The notes under the pieces: model-generated
The model's input: only the letters and a program-made list of their open reading frames with translations
The model's database searches: none
Told to the model about the DNA's origin: nothing
Assembly: GCF_003390885.1 (NCBI RefSeq)
Contig: NZ_QMEL01000002.1
Coordinates: forward strand, 124,001-188,000
Direction: 5' to 3'
DNA length: 64,000 nt
DNA from: Pelagibacterium sediminicola
GTDB taxonomy: Bacteria; Pseudomonadota; Alphaproteobacteria; Rhizobiales; Devosiaceae
Program-made: the position numbers and the translations under genes
Shown: positions 27,810 to 37,304 of the stretch, one piece after another
How positions within the stretch are numbered: position 1 is the stretch's first letter
How the letters are laid out: each line of letters begins with the position of its first letter

Positions 27810-28020
27810 GATCGTTTCAGGCTCTGATGGAAACACCCAGCTTCCGCCCTCTTGGAAAATTGCGCTGGATTGCCGGTAATGAATACCGGAATGACACTGG
27901 TGCTTTTGGCAAGCTGCTGCCTAAAACTCCACCGTCACCCCGGTACTTGTTACCGGGGTCCAGAGCACGGCTTGCACAAAGCATACAGCCTCGGTGATGC
28001 CGTCAAGACCTAATAGGATC
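27810..28020. repeat. TA-flanked palindromic repeat family, member 3
   Basis: A 211-bp element that starts GATCGTTTCAGGCTCTGATGG after TTA and ends GGATC before TTA. It holds hairpin 1 (CCGGTA/TACCGG around ATGAA) and hairpin 2 (CCCCGGTA/TACCGGGG). It is very similar to member 4 at 48429. It abuts copy 2 of the 260-bp element; with the palindrome before it, three repeat types fill the 609-base gap between ilvD and the FAD gene. I see no gene there. Confidence 0.7.
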
Positions 28021-28023
28021 TTA

Positions 28024-28283
28024 GAGTGCCTAACAAAACCAGAGACGGCCACGACGCGCGCAATTTGTTCAGCCCGCAAGGCGCCGCGTGCAGCCGATAC
28101 CAAGGTATCGGCAAACGCGGGAACGCAGCGGATGGACAAATTCCGCGCGCCGCAGGTGGGGTTTGGACGGCCGGCTGCCGTGTCCAGTCGCTTGGCGATA
28201 CCCCCGGTATCGCCCGCGCGCCTGTCCTTGCATCCGACTCGTCCAAACCCCATCGTGGCCATCTCTGGTTCTGTTAGGCACTC
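28024..28283. mobile_element. 260-bp MITE-like element, copy 2
   Basis: Same length and ends as the copy at 5653-5912, with five base differences (about 98% identity). It is flanked by TTA (28021-28023 and 28284-28286), a 3-bp duplication. It sits 9 bases from the stop codon of the FAD oxidoreductase gene and directly beside member 3 of the TA-flanked family. Both copies therefore stand right behind gene ends. The near identity suggests recent movement. Confidence 0.85.
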
Positions 28284-28292
28284 TTAGCGCGC

Positions 28293-29558
28293 TTACAAAA
28301 ACGCGCCCTGCGCAAGCAATTGGCCGCGCACTGCGGGCGCCGAGACCTTTTCCCCTCCCGACGCGCTGAGCGCGGCGGAGATGCCTGCGGCGTGGCCCGT
28401 GGCGAAGGCCGTACCCATGACCCGGATCGAGCCATAGGCGATCTCGTCGGCACAGCCGATGACACGGCCGGCGATCCACAGATTGTCGAGATTTCGCGGG
28501 CGCAGGCTATCGAAGGGGATATGGTAGTACCGGTCCCCGCCCACAGGCCGATATTCCGCGCCGTCCAGTCCGTGATGCACTTCGGCGGGCCAGCAGCCGC
28601 AAGCTATGCCGTCATCCCGTTTCCTGCCCATCAGCACATCCTCGCCCGAAACGCCAAGACGCGGCGCGGCCTGCTCGGAGGCTCTTATCCCCGCCTGCGG
28701 CCCGGTCGAAGCGATATAGGCATCGGCAAAGGCGGGAACGGATTTTTTGAGCCTGGCAACCGCGCGCCATGCCAGATCCCGCCCGACCTGCTCGGCACGC
28801 GTGAGGGAAGCTCCGGTGAGCCCGTCTGTCAGGATGTCGATGCCCAGCCACCAGTGATCGCCCGAGTCGGGCAGCTTGAAAATACCGCCGCCATCTGATC
28901 GGATGCGGGCATCCGGATAGTCGTTGGTGACATCATCGAGGCTGCGAGCGATTTCGGCACGGTCCCAAACGGCATCGCGGGAAATGCCGCCGATCCGGAC
29001 GGGAAAGGACGCCGGAGGCCGCTGCTCGAATGGCCTTTCGGGCTGGGAGAGTGGCGCCGAAGCAAGGCGAACCAGATTGGCGTCGCCCGACGCATCGACG
29101 AAGGCATCGGCCGAAATCTGCCGCCGGCCGCCATGGTCCTGGATCGTAATCGCTTCCACACCTTCATCCGTCGCCACCGCGTCGACCACACGCGTATGCA
29201 ATAGAACCTCGACACCTGCTTCGGCCACGACGCCATCGAGCGCGTGTTTGAGGGCTTCGGGATCGAGCATCACGATCCAGTTGCCGGTCCTGTTACGGAT
29301 CGGCTCGGCATTCGCACCAAGTTCGGCCAGCGTCTCAAGGACACGGGCGCCCACACCCCGCACCCCCATCAAAGGCACTTCAGTGCTCGTCCAGAAACCG
29401 CAATAGGCCAGAACGTTCGATCCCGTGGCCGCCCCGCCCAGAAAGCCGTAACGCTCGACCAGCAGCGTGCGTGCACCCGAACGTGCCGCACCAACCGCTG
29501 CAGCGACCCCGGCCGAGCCACCGCCCACCACCACCACGTCGTAATGCCTATCGATCAA
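28293..29558 (-). CDS. FAD-dependent oxidoreductase (FAD_oxidored family)
   Basis: This is a flavoprotein of about 421 residues. It has the Rossmann motif VVVGGGSAGVAAAVGAARSG and the family's FLGGAATGSNVLAY next to it, and ends with GTAFATGHAAGISAA. The family (PF12831) has few known substrates. It is the last gene of the minus-strand unit. Its start is uncertain: the TTG at 29558 overlaps the end of the AroE-like gene by 11 bases and gives a compact N-terminus; other starts lie at 29564 and 29588. Confidence 0.78.
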   Translation of the reverse strand: MIDRHYDVVVVGGGSAGVAAAVGAARSGARTLLVERYGFLGGAATGSNVLAYCGFWTSTEVPLMGVRGVGARVLETLAELGANAEPIRNRTGNWIVMLDPEALKHALDGVVAEAGVEVLLHTRVVDAVATDEGVEAITIQDHGGRRQISADAFVDASGDANLVRLASAPLSQPERPFEQRPPASFPVRIGGISRDAVWDRAEIARSLDDVTNDYPDARIRSDGGGIFKLPDSGDHWWLGIDILTDGLTGASLTRAEQVGRDLAWRAVARLKKSVPAFADAYIASTGPQAGIRASEQAAPRLGVSGEDVLMGRKRDDGIACGCWPAEVHHGLDGAEYRPVGGDRYYHIPFDSLRPRNLDNLWIAGRVIGCADEIAYGSIRVMGTAFATGHAAGISAALSASGGEKVSAPAVRGQLLAQGAFL

Positions 29559-30375
29559 AATCAAACCCCATATACCTGGCAACCTCATCGGTCTGCATTT
29601 CGGCCATCGCATTACCGCCGATCGTCCTGAGACCTCGCTGCCTTGCCGCCTTCAGAAGGGGCGTATCCACGGGTTCGGTGATGACATCGGCAACGCAGCA
29701 ATGGCCGGCGAGCGCCGCCAGACCATGCGCGTCCAGCGGACTTGAACGGCCATCCATGCCAACGGGCGTGGCGTTGACCAGAATGGAAAGCGCGGCAGGA
29801 TCCGGCGGCCTTCCGGCGGAAAGCATGGAGCGGCCATGCAACGCGAAGCGGGCGGCCACCGCTTCCGCCCGGCCCGGCCGTGTATCGGAAAGCCAGACAA
29901 GGCTCGCCCCGGCATCGCAGAGCGCCAGCGCAATGGCGGTGCCTGCGGCGCCGGCGCCGATTACCCAGCATGACGCCCCTTCTATGGCGACATCATTGGC
30001 GGCAAGCGCGCCGGCCATGCCCCATCCGTCCAGCATGTCGCCCTCGAGCCTGTTGTCCGCTGTCCGGCGAATGACGTTGACGGCACCGATGATCGTCGCG
30101 GAGCCTGAAACCTCGTCGATCAGAGCGCTCACGGCTGCCTTGTGCGGAAGGGTTACGACACAACCCGGAATGTTGGCCGAGAGCCGCATCATATGCACAA
30201 AGCTTGGCAGGGCGGGCGGGGCGAGGTCGAGCGCCACCATGACCGCGTCGATCCCGTTGCCGGCAAAGCGCGCGTTCAGCACGCCCGGCATATGCACCTG
30301 CCGCACGGGATGACCGATCATGGGTATAACGAGCGTCTTGCCCGATATGGAAGAATTGTCGCCAGGCAAGATCAT
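29548..30375 (-). CDS. AroE-like (shikimate/quinate dehydrogenase family) protein
   Basis: This 275-residue protein has the AroE fold: VTLPHK with the catalytic lysine K79, GAVN near 97-100, D116 (MLDGWG), a nucleotide site GAGAAGTAIALAL and NATPVGMDG. The two serines that hold the shikimate carboxylate (SxS near the N-terminus) are missing; the segment reads GHPVRQVHMPG. The substrate is therefore probably not shikimate. The ATG at 30375 overlaps the stop of the upstream PLP-enzyme gene as ATGA. Confidence 0.8.
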   Translation of the reverse strand: MILPGDNSSISGKTLVIPMIGHPVRQVHMPGVLNARFAGNGIDAVMVALDLAPPALPSFVHMMRLSANIPGCVVTLPHKAAVSALIDEVSGSATIIGAVNVIRRTADNRLEGDMLDGWGMAGALAANDVAIEGASCWVIGAGAAGTAIALALCDAGASLVWLSDTRPGRAEAVAARFALHGRSMLSAGRPPDPAALSILVNATPVGMDGRSSPLDAHGLAALAGHCCVADVITEPVDTPLLKAARQRGLRTIGGNAMAEMQTDEVARYMGFDFDR

Positions 30376-31535
30376 GGACCGGGGGATAGATTTGCGCGCT
30401 TGGCCGCGCCGCAAGGTGAAAAAATGTCGGGCGACAACCGGCCCGACCCTATGGCCGCTTCGATATGTTCAATGGCCGGAGAAATGTCGATATCCTGTTC
30501 GGCCAGCCAGTCATCGCTGAAATAGGTGTCGTGATATCGCTCTCCCGAGTCGCAGATCAGGCTGACGATCGACCCCTCACGGCCCTCCGCCGCCATCCGG
30601 CTCGCCGCCCACAGGACGCCGATGAAATTCGTGCCGGTCGACCCGCCTACCGTCCGCGAGAGCATGTCCGAGAGAACCCGGCACGCCGCAATCGATGCAG
30701 CGTCGGGCACCTTGATCATCGCATCGACCACGCCGGGGATGAAGGAGGGCTCGACGCGCGGCCGGCCAATGCCTTCGATCCGAGAGGGACGGTCGGCGGT
30801 GCGTGAGGGATCTGCGTCGCGCCAGCCCTCGAAAAAGGCCGAATATTGCGGGTCCGGCACGCAAAGCTTCGTCGGCATCCCGCGGTAGAGGATGTAGCGC
30901 CCCAGCGTGGCCGATGTGCCCCCCGTTCCAGCGCTCATCACGATCCATTCCGGCACCGGATGCCGTTCGAGCGACAATTGCTCCATGATGGAACAGGCAA
31001 TGTTGTTGCTCCCACGCCAATCCACGGCGCGCTCGGCATAGGCGAACTGGTTGAGGAAATGACCGTTTTTCCGCGCCGCCAGAGTGCTCGCTTCCTGGTA
31101 GATATCGGAGGGGTCATCAACGAAATGGCATAACCCGCCATGCTGGATGATCGCATCGATCTTGCTCTTGCTCGTGGCGCGCGGAAGAACGGCGTAGAAA
31201 TCGAGCCCCAGGCATCGGGCGAAATAGGCCTCGCTGACAGCAGTCGAGCCGGACGATGCTTCAACCAGCACCGTATTGCGCCCGATGATGCCGTTGCAGA
31301 CCCCGTAAAGGATCAATGAGTGGGCCAGCCGATGCTTAAGGCTTCCCGTCGGATGCGTGGATTCGTCCTTGAAATAGATGTCGATGCCGGGAAATCCCGG
31401 GAGGGTCATGAAGCGCAGATGGGAATCGGCAGCACGACGCCCCTCGGCCTCGAGCAAACGCACGGCCTTCTGAGACCAGGCCTTATCCAATCGCCGGTCG
31501 TTTTCGACGACAGAATTTTCCAGCATGCCAGACAT
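30372..31535 (-). CDS. cysteine synthase-like PLP enzyme (Cds1-like)
   Basis: This protein of about 387 residues is a fold-type II PLP enzyme. K67 in GSLKHRLAHS binds PLP, EASSGSTAVSEAYFAR is the substrate and cofactor loop, and MSAGTGGTSATLGRY is the glycine-rich phosphate loop. The early KDESTHPTGSLKHRL pattern resembles the Cds1 group of L-cysteine desulfhydrases more than CysK. It could eliminate or replace a beta substituent on an amino acid. The ATG at 31535 is chosen over more distal starts; its ribosome binding site is weak. Confidence 0.8.
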   Translation of the reverse strand: MSGMLENSVVENDRRLDKAWSQKAVRLLEAEGRRAADSHLRFMTLPGFPGIDIYFKDESTHPTGSLKHRLAHSLILYGVCNGIIGRNTVLVEASSGSTAVSEAYFARCLGLDFYAVLPRATSKSKIDAIIQHGGLCHFVDDPSDIYQEASTLAARKNGHFLNQFAYAERAVDWRGSNNIACSIMEQLSLERHPVPEWIVMSAGTGGTSATLGRYILYRGMPTKLCVPDPQYSAFFEGWRDADPSRTADRPSRIEGIGRPRVEPSFIPGVVDAMIKVPDAASIAACRVLSDMLSRTVGGSTGTNFIGVLWAASRMAAEGREGSIVSLICDSGERYHDTYFSDDWLAEQDIDISPAIEHIEAAIGSGRLSPDIFSPCGAAKRANLSPGP

Positions 31536-31635
31536 TTGGAACCCGTTGTGCCCAGGGAGAGACCGGGCGAACCGCGCCCGTTTCGATGCGGGCACGCAAG
31601 TCGCCTCGCGTGCCCGTACTGCGTTTGGATGAAGA

Positions 31636-33207
31636 TCAGTCGGCGGTGATGAAGCCGGGGCCGAACATCATCGCGTCGCTGTTGACCGTGGTCCATTCGT
31701 AGTCGTTGGACACAACCCAGTTGACCACGTTGCGCCACAGCATCAGCGCCGGCTGCTCACGCTCCCAGATCGCAACCATCTCGCGGAACAGCTTGACCTT
31801 TTCTTCCGGGTCGGGCTCGGCCAGATACTGTTCGCCAATCTCCACGAAATCGGCCGGAGGCGTCCAGCTACGGTCGTCGGCGCGGGTGGCACGGGCCGAA
31901 TCCGGCCCCCAGAAACCCCAGATCGCGCGCGTCGGCGTCCCGTCGAACACCACCGACATGGACATGTTGAGCAGGCCGAAAGGATGCTTGAGGGCAAGCG
32001 GCCAGCTATCGACGATGTTGAGACGGACGTTGATCCCCAGATTGCGCCACTGCTCGGCCACGAATTCGACCGCAAGGTCGAAATTGGCATAGGCGCCGCG
32101 CACGACGTTGATGACGACTTCCTCGCCATCATAGTCGGACTGTGCCAGATATTCGCGCGCCGCATCGAGATCGTATTCGATGAGGGGACGGACATCGGGG
32201 TCGTAATAGGCCGGAGTGTCGGGGAAGTTGAACGGCGCGGGCGCAAAGGTCGCCTCGCCCCAGAGCGCCTGCACCAGTGCATCGCGGTCGATGGCTGCCG
32301 TCATCGCATAGCGCAGATTGACGTCAGCAGTCGGGGTGGGTGCGAATTCGGGCAGGTCCAGCGTATTGTAGGCCAGCATGATGTAGCCATCGGCCGGCCG
32401 GCTGATATAGGTCAGGTCCTCGTAGGACTGGACGGTTTCGATTTCATCGACCGGGGTATTGACCATGACGTCGTACTGGCCGGACACCATGCCTGCCAGA
32501 CGGCCCGAAAACTCGGGAACGACGCGGAACTCGATGGTTTCAAGCGGCGGCGTTCCGCCCCAATACTCATCGAACGCCTCAAGCTTGACGTGGCTGGACT
32601 GATCGAACTCGACCACCCGGTAAGGCCCGGTGCCGATCGGCTTCTGGCCAAAGCCTTCCGGCCCCACTTCCAGATAGTAGTCGCGCGGCACGACGAAGCC
32701 GAGCGGCGTGACGAAGCGGTAAGGCAGGTTGGGGTCGGCCACGGACGTCCTGACCTCAACGGTCGTGTCGTCGATCGCCTCGACCGAAGCAAAAGAAGTG
32801 GTATAGCGCGTGCCGGTCGGCACCAGCGCATTTTCACCCCAGATCCGTTCTTCCGAAAGCGTGAACGCCACATCTTCCGCCGTCATCGTTTCACCGTTGT
32901 GGAACTTGACGTCTTCGCGGATGGTGAAGCGCCAGGTCATGTCGTCGACCTGCTCCCATTCATCCACCACCGATGGCGCCAGCTCCCCGCCTTCGGGATC
33001 ATCGAGCCAGTTGCGCCCCACGATGGGATCGTAGATGTTGCTCATGATGCGAAGGGAATTGGTGGAGTTCCCGTCGATCGGTTCGAGACTGCGGTAAAGC
33101 CCGTTGACGGCGATCACGAAATCGGGCCGATCGGTCTCCTGGGCAATGGCGCCGCCCCCGATCAATCCGGTGGCGATCACCGCGAATGTGGTTAACAGAG
33201 TTTTCAT
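31636..33207 (-). CDS. ABC transporter substrate-binding protein, family 5
   Basis: This 523-residue periplasmic protein of the peptide/nickel (SBP_bac_5) family begins with a signal peptide (about 22 residues, ending GGAIAQ). Family patterns such as WRFTIREDVKFHNGETMTA and PIGTGPYRVVEF are present. It delivers a peptide-like or opine-like ligand to the two permeases encoded upstream of it. GGGAGTGAAAG precedes the ATG. A 100-base gap separates it from the PLP-enzyme gene. Confidence 0.93.
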   Translation of the reverse strand: MKTLLTTFAVIATGLIGGGAIAQETDRPDFVIAVNGLYRSLEPIDGNSTNSLRIMSNIYDPIVGRNWLDDPEGGELAPSVVDEWEQVDDMTWRFTIREDVKFHNGETMTAEDVAFTLSEERIWGENALVPTGTRYTTSFASVEAIDDTTVEVRTSVADPNLPYRFVTPLGFVVPRDYYLEVGPEGFGQKPIGTGPYRVVEFDQSSHVKLEAFDEYWGGTPPLETIEFRVVPEFSGRLAGMVSGQYDVMVNTPVDEIETVQSYEDLTYISRPADGYIMLAYNTLDLPEFAPTPTADVNLRYAMTAAIDRDALVQALWGEATFAPAPFNFPDTPAYYDPDVRPLIEYDLDAAREYLAQSDYDGEEVVINVVRGAYANFDLAVEFVAEQWRNLGINVRLNIVDSWPLALKHPFGLLNMSMSVVFDGTPTRAIWGFWGPDSARATRADDRSWTPPADFVEIGEQYLAEPDPEEKVKLFREMVAIWEREQPALMLWRNVVNWVVSNDYEWTTVNSDAMMFGPGFITAD

Positions 33208-33303
33208 TTTCGGTGTCTTTCACTCCCTGAGCTTGCGCTGGAACATCGATAAAAGCCGACCGGTAGCGCAGAATCCGGCGGGCGTCATTGGTAGGCCGGT
33301 CCG

Positions 33304-34134
33304 TCAGCTTCGGCGCAATGTCGGGTCCAGCCTGTCACGCAGCGCATCGCCCAGAAGGCTGATCGCCAGCGTAGTGATGAAAATGAGCGAACCGGGGATA
33401 ACCGCCAGCCACCAGGCCCGGGCAAGGCTGTCCCGCCCTTCCCCCAGAAGCTGGCCAAGACTGGTCAGCGGCGGCTGGATGCCCAGCCCCAGAAAGCTCA
33501 ATCCAGTTTCGAGAAGGATGGTCTGCGGAAAGTTGAGCGTCGCCTGCACGATGACGATATTGAAGACCGTGGGCAGGATATGGCGCCTGTCGATGGTCAT
33601 CTTGGAAACGCCAATGGTGCGCGCAGCTTCCACGAACGGCAACGTATGCGCGGACAGGGCCCCGCCACGTACGAGGCGCGCATAGCTTTCCCAGCCGTAA
33701 AGCCCCAGGACCACGACGAAAAGGGTGAGCGAATTGCCGAAAATGGCAACGATCGCGAGGGCAATGATAATGAAGGGAACTGCCGCCTGAAGGTCGATTA
33801 CCCCCAGGATCAGTCCGCCGACAAGTTTTCCGCTCCGGGCCGAAAGCAACCCCAGAACCGTGCCCAGCACCGCACTGATCACCGTGCCCACCAAGGCAAG
33901 CCCGATGCTCAACCGCGTGCCAAAGACCAGCCGGGCCAGCAGATCGCGGCCCAAGCCATCCGTGCCCAGCGGATAATCCCAGCTACCGCCGGCGAAAATG
34001 GGCGGCAGGTTGCGCGACAGCAGATTGGACGCGCTATAATGATGGGGCGTGAGGTAGTCCCCCAGGAGCGCAAAAGCCACGACCAGCACGAGCATCGCGG
34101 CGGGAATCGCGACGCCAAGGTTCAAACGCCTCAT
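33304..34134 (-). CDS. ABC transporter permease (OppC/DppC type)
   Basis: This 276-residue inner-membrane permease shows the family N-terminus, a helix of about 20 residues, then YPLGTDGLGRDLLARLVFG, and the EAA-type loop FVEAARTIGVSKMTIDRRHILP near the middle. The ATG at 34134 overlaps the stop of the OppB-type gene (TGATG) with GGGAGG upstream; the frame is open to 34182 but that is inside the previous gene. It pairs with the adjacent OppB-type permease. Confidence 0.92.
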   Translation of the reverse strand: MRRLNLGVAIPAAMLVLVVAFALLGDYLTPHHYSASNLLSRNLPPIFAGGSWDYPLGTDGLGRDLLARLVFGTRLSIGLALVGTVISAVLGTVLGLLSARSGKLVGGLILGVIDLQAAVPFIIIALAIVAIFGNSLTLFVVVLGLYGWESYARLVRGGALSAHTLPFVEAARTIGVSKMTIDRRHILPTVFNIVIVQATLNFPQTILLETGLSFLGLGIQPPLTSLGQLLGEGRDSLARAWWLAVIPGSLIFITTLAISLLGDALRDRLDPTLRRS

Positions 34135-35072
34135 CACGCACCTCCCGAGCGGCGGCTGGTGCCGATGCGGGGGTCGAGCCACCCATAGAGCAGGTCGACC
34201 AGCATGTTGGAAAGCGCCATCGTGGCGGCGGCGAGGATAACGACAAGCTGAACGACAGCCAGATCCCGATCGGTAACCGAAGTCACCAGAAGCCGGCCAA
34301 CCCCCGGCCAGGCAAACACCGTCTCGATAACCACCGCCCCGGCAATCATCGACCCGACACTGAAACCGGCCAACGTCACCAGAGGCACCAGAACGGCGCG
34401 CGCGACGTGATGAGTCATCCGCCGCAGCGGCGGCACGCCGTTTGCCTTGGCCGTACGCATGAAGGGAGAGGACAGCACCTCTAGCACCGCCGACCGCGTC
34501 ATGCGCGCATAGGAACCGGCAGTCGCCATGCCCATCGTGATGACCGGCATGATGAGGCTGGAAGGACCGTCAAAGCCGCCGGCAGGAAGCACGCGCAGGC
34601 TCAGCGTAAACAGCAGGATAAGCAGAATGCCCAGAAAGAAATTGGGCATTGCAAAGCCGAAAACCGAAAAGCCCATGACGAATCTGTCGAGCAATTTGCC
34701 GCGATGGACGGCGGCGAACATCCCCGCCGGAATCCCGACGACAAGAGCAAGGAGCAGGGACAGGCCCGTAAGCATCAGGGTCGGGCCGATCCGCGGCGCG
34801 ACCATATCCCAGGCACTGCCACCGGTGCGGAAGGAAATTCCGAAATCGCCTGCCAGGATGCCGCGCAAATAGGACAGGTATTGAATGAACAGGGGCTCAC
34901 CCAGGCCGAACCGCTCGCGATACTGGTCGATGACGACCTGCGGCGCGTCGGATGGCACCATCGCAGCCACCGGGTCGCCGGTCATGCGCAGCAGGATAAA
35001 AACCAAAGTGGTGGCCGCCCAGACCGTCAGCACGAAACGGAGCAGCTTCCCCAGCAAAAACGAGAACGACAA
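34134..35072 (-). CDS. ABC transporter permease (OppB/DppB type)
   Basis: This 312-residue permease has about six transmembrane segments, the family motif FGLGEPLFIQYLSYLRGILA after the first helix, and the coupling loop FMRTAKANGVPPLRRMTHH. It is the first gene of the minus-strand half of the cluster and is divergent from the two ATPase genes. The importer is thus split over two divergent transcripts, a common layout when both are controlled from one promoter region. Confidence 0.92.
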   Translation of the reverse strand: MSFSFLLGKLLRFVLTVWAATTLVFILLRMTGDPVAAMVPSDAPQVVIDQYRERFGLGEPLFIQYLSYLRGILAGDFGISFRTGGSAWDMVAPRIGPTLMLTGLSLLLALVVGIPAGMFAAVHRGKLLDRFVMGFSVFGFAMPNFFLGILLILLFTLSLRVLPAGGFDGPSSLIMPVITMGMATAGSYARMTRSAVLEVLSSPFMRTAKANGVPPLRRMTHHVARAVLVPLVTLAGFSVGSMIAGAVVIETVFAWPGVGRLLVTSVTDRDLAVVQLVVILAAATMALSNMLVDLLYGWLDPRIGTSRRSGGA

Positions 35073-35163
35073 GGAACCTCCGGCTTACCGGTATTTTTTA
35101 ATATATCGCCATCTATTGGGTACAGTTACCCTAAAATCGACATCATGCGCAACACCATTCTTC

Positions 35164-35203
35164 AATATCACAATAAATTAGAATATCATATCGATCTGAT
35201 ATT
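35164..35203. promoter_or_regulatory. repeated AATATCA sites in divergent promoter region
   Basis: The 241-base gap between oppB-type and oppD-type genes is much richer in A/T than the surroundings. It holds AATATCA at 35164-35170 and at 35182-35188, and the inverted TGATATT at 35197-35203 with an eight-base gap. Such spaced half-sites suit a dimeric regulator of both halves of the cluster. No regulator gene is present in the cluster, so its identity is open. Confidence 0.4.
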
Positions 35204-35313
35204 GACAGCACTTTACATGCGGACTAAGGAAACGAGCTTGGCGCGCGCCTGCTCCGCGAGTGAGCTTGCATGCGCTTCGGCCAACTGTTCGAATGGCCAG
35301 GGAAGAGGCCTGA

Positions 35314-36312
35314 ATGCACCAGCCACTACTCGATGTTCGTAATCTCTCGGTCCGTTTCCAGACGGCGGGCGCTCCGGTGATTGCCGTGGACAATATCAGT
35401 TTCTCCGTCTCTCAAGGGGAGGTCCTTGGCGTGGTGGGGGAATCGGGTTCGGGCAAAAGCCAGACCTTCATGGCCTTGGGTGGACTTCTGGCTTCAAACG
35501 GCGAAACCACGGGCGAGGCGCTGCTCGAAGGGCATGACCTGCTGGCGCTTTCCGACCGCGAACTCGACCATATACGAGGCCAGAAGATTTCCTATATCTT
35601 TCAGGACCCGATGACGGCACTCAACCCCTTTCGTTCGGTTGCCGCACAGATGACAGAGCTATTGCGGCTGCATCGTGGCCTTGGTCAAGCCCGCGCGCGA
35701 ACCGAGGCGCTGCGATTGCTCGAACGTGTCCGGGTGCCCGACGCGCGCCGCCGCCTCGACGCTTATCCGCACGAACTCTCCGGCGGCATGCGCCAGCGCG
35801 TCATGATCGCCATGGCACTCTCCAATCAACCCAGGCTTCTGATCGCCGATGAGCCCACCACCGCGCTTGACGTCACGGTTCAGATTCAGGTCCTCGATAT
35901 CCTGGACGAGTTGCGCCGCGAGGAAAACCTTGCCGTCGTCCTGATCACCCACGACATGGGCGTTGTGGCCCGGCTCGCTCACCGGATAATGGTCGTCTAT
36001 GCCGGAACGATCGCCGAGGAGGGGGAGGCCGAAGACGTGCTGCTCCGGCCAAGCCATCCCTATACGGCCGGGCTCCTTGCATCCATGCCGGACCTTGCGG
36101 CTCCGCTGACCCAGCTCCAGCCCATCCGCGGCTACCCGCCCGACGGACGGAAGGCCCGCATAGGCTGCATGTTCGCACCCCGCTGCTTCAAGGTTCAGCC
36201 TGTTTGCAGGGACGTGACGCCTGCCCTCGAGGCCCGGGTCAGCCGTCAGCGGCAGGCTTGCCATTTCCCGCTTGAACCCCGGGACACCGCGATCGCGGGA
36301 GGCGCGTCATGA
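35314..36312 (+). CDS. ABC transporter ATP-binding protein (OppD/DppD type)
   Basis: This 332-residue ATPase has Walker A GESGSGKS, signature LSGGMRQRV, Walker B LLIADEPTTALDV and the Opp-type C-terminal extension with a cysteine cluster (GCMFAPRC...VC). It energises the peptide-type importer with the partner ATPase that follows after an ATGA overlap. The gene is divergent from the permease genes. Confidence 0.94.
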   Translation: MHQPLLDVRNLSVRFQTAGAPVIAVDNISFSVSQGEVLGVVGESGSGKSQTFMALGGLLASNGETTGEALLEGHDLLALSDRELDHIRGQKISYIFQDPMTALNPFRSVAAQMTELLRLHRGLGQARARTEALRLLERVRVPDARRRLDAYPHELSGGMRQRVMIAMALSNQPRLLIADEPTTALDVTVQIQVLDILDELRREENLAVVLITHDMGVVARLAHRIMVVYAGTIAEEGEAEDVLLRPSHPYTAGLLASMPDLAAPLTQLQPIRGYPPDGRKARIGCMFAPRCFKVQPVCRDVTPALEARVSRQRQACHFPLEPRDTAIAGGAS

Positions 36313-37304
36313 CGACGGGCATGGAGGGGCTGGAAGTCGATGCCCTCTCGATAACCTATCCCATCGGCCAGGGTCCATTTCGTCCCCGCCTCGAACTCAA
36401 GGCGGTGCGCGAGGTGAGCCTTTCGATCGCCCCCGGCAAGACGCTCGGAGTGGTGGGAGAATCCGGCTGCGGAAAATCGACGCTGGCGCGCGGCATCCTG
36501 CGGCTGCAAAGGCCCGACGGCGGCACTGTCCGCTGGAACGGCCAGTCGATTTCAGATTTGACCGATGACGAGTTCCGGCATGTGCGTCCCGAGATGCAGA
36601 TGGTGTTCCAGGACCCGCTCGCATCGCTCAACCCCCGGATGCGGGTGGCGGACATCATTGCCGAGCCCCTGGTCACCCACCGACCGGAACTTTCGGGGAG
36701 CAAACGCCAGGCGCTCGTTGCCAAGGCCATGGAGCGAGTGGGGCTGCTGCCCGACATGGCACGGCGCTTTCCTCACGAGTTTTCCGGCGGACAGGCTCAG
36801 CGTATCGGGATTGCCCGCGCCATCGTCCTCGAACCGGGATTGCTCATTTGCGACGAGGCCGTATCCGCGCTCGACGTTTCCATCCGCGCGCAGGTGCTCG
36901 TCCTGCTTGAAGAATTGCAACAAACGCTCGGACTGGCCATCCTGTTCATCAGCCACGACCTTGCCGTGGTGCGGTACATCGCCCATGAGGTGATGGTGCT
37001 CTATCTCGGCCGGGTCGTGGAACATGCCGAGCGCGATACGCTTTTCGCCAATCCCAAGCATCCCTATACACAGGCGCTGATCGGTTCGGTTCTCTCCAAG
37101 GACCCCGAGATCGAACGCAGCCATGAGGTGCCTCGCATCGGGGGTGAACTCCCCTCCCCGATCGATCCACCGTCCGGCTGCCCCTTCAACACGCGCTGCC
37201 CGCTCGTCCAGCCGATCTGCCGCCAGACCATGCCGGCTCTGGTTGTTCAGCCGGACGGATCGCAGGTCGCCTGCCATGTGGTGGAAGCTCAAAAGGCCGC
37301 CTAG
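36309..37304 (+). CDS. ABC transporter ATP-binding protein (OppF/DppF type), possibly shortened
   Basis: This 331-residue ATPase has Walker A GESGCGKS, signature FSGGQAQRI, Walker B LLICDEAVSALDV and the cysteine-containing C-terminal extension (CPFNTRC...C...C). The TAG stop consists of the TA target dinucleotide plus the first G of the repeat element at 37304-37473. If the element is removed and one TA restored, the frame continues for about 19 codons and ends in TGA that overlaps the ATG of the next gene (37530) as ATGA. The annotated stop is therefore probably created by the insertion. The core domains are intact, so function is likely kept. Confidence 0.9.
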   Translation: MTTGMEGLEVDALSITYPIGQGPFRPRLELKAVREVSLSIAPGKTLGVVGESGCGKSTLARGILRLQRPDGGTVRWNGQSISDLTDDEFRHVRPEMQMVFQDPLASLNPRMRVADIIAEPLVTHRPELSGSKRQALVAKAMERVGLLPDMARRFPHEFSGGQAQRIGIARAIVLEPGLLICDEAVSALDVSIRAQVLVLLEELQQTLGLAILFISHDLAVVRYIAHEVMVLYLGRVVEHAERDTLFANPKHPYTQALIGSVLSKDPEIERSHEVPRIGGELPSPIDPPSGCPFNTRCPLVQPICRQTMPALVVQPDGSQVACHVVEAQKAA

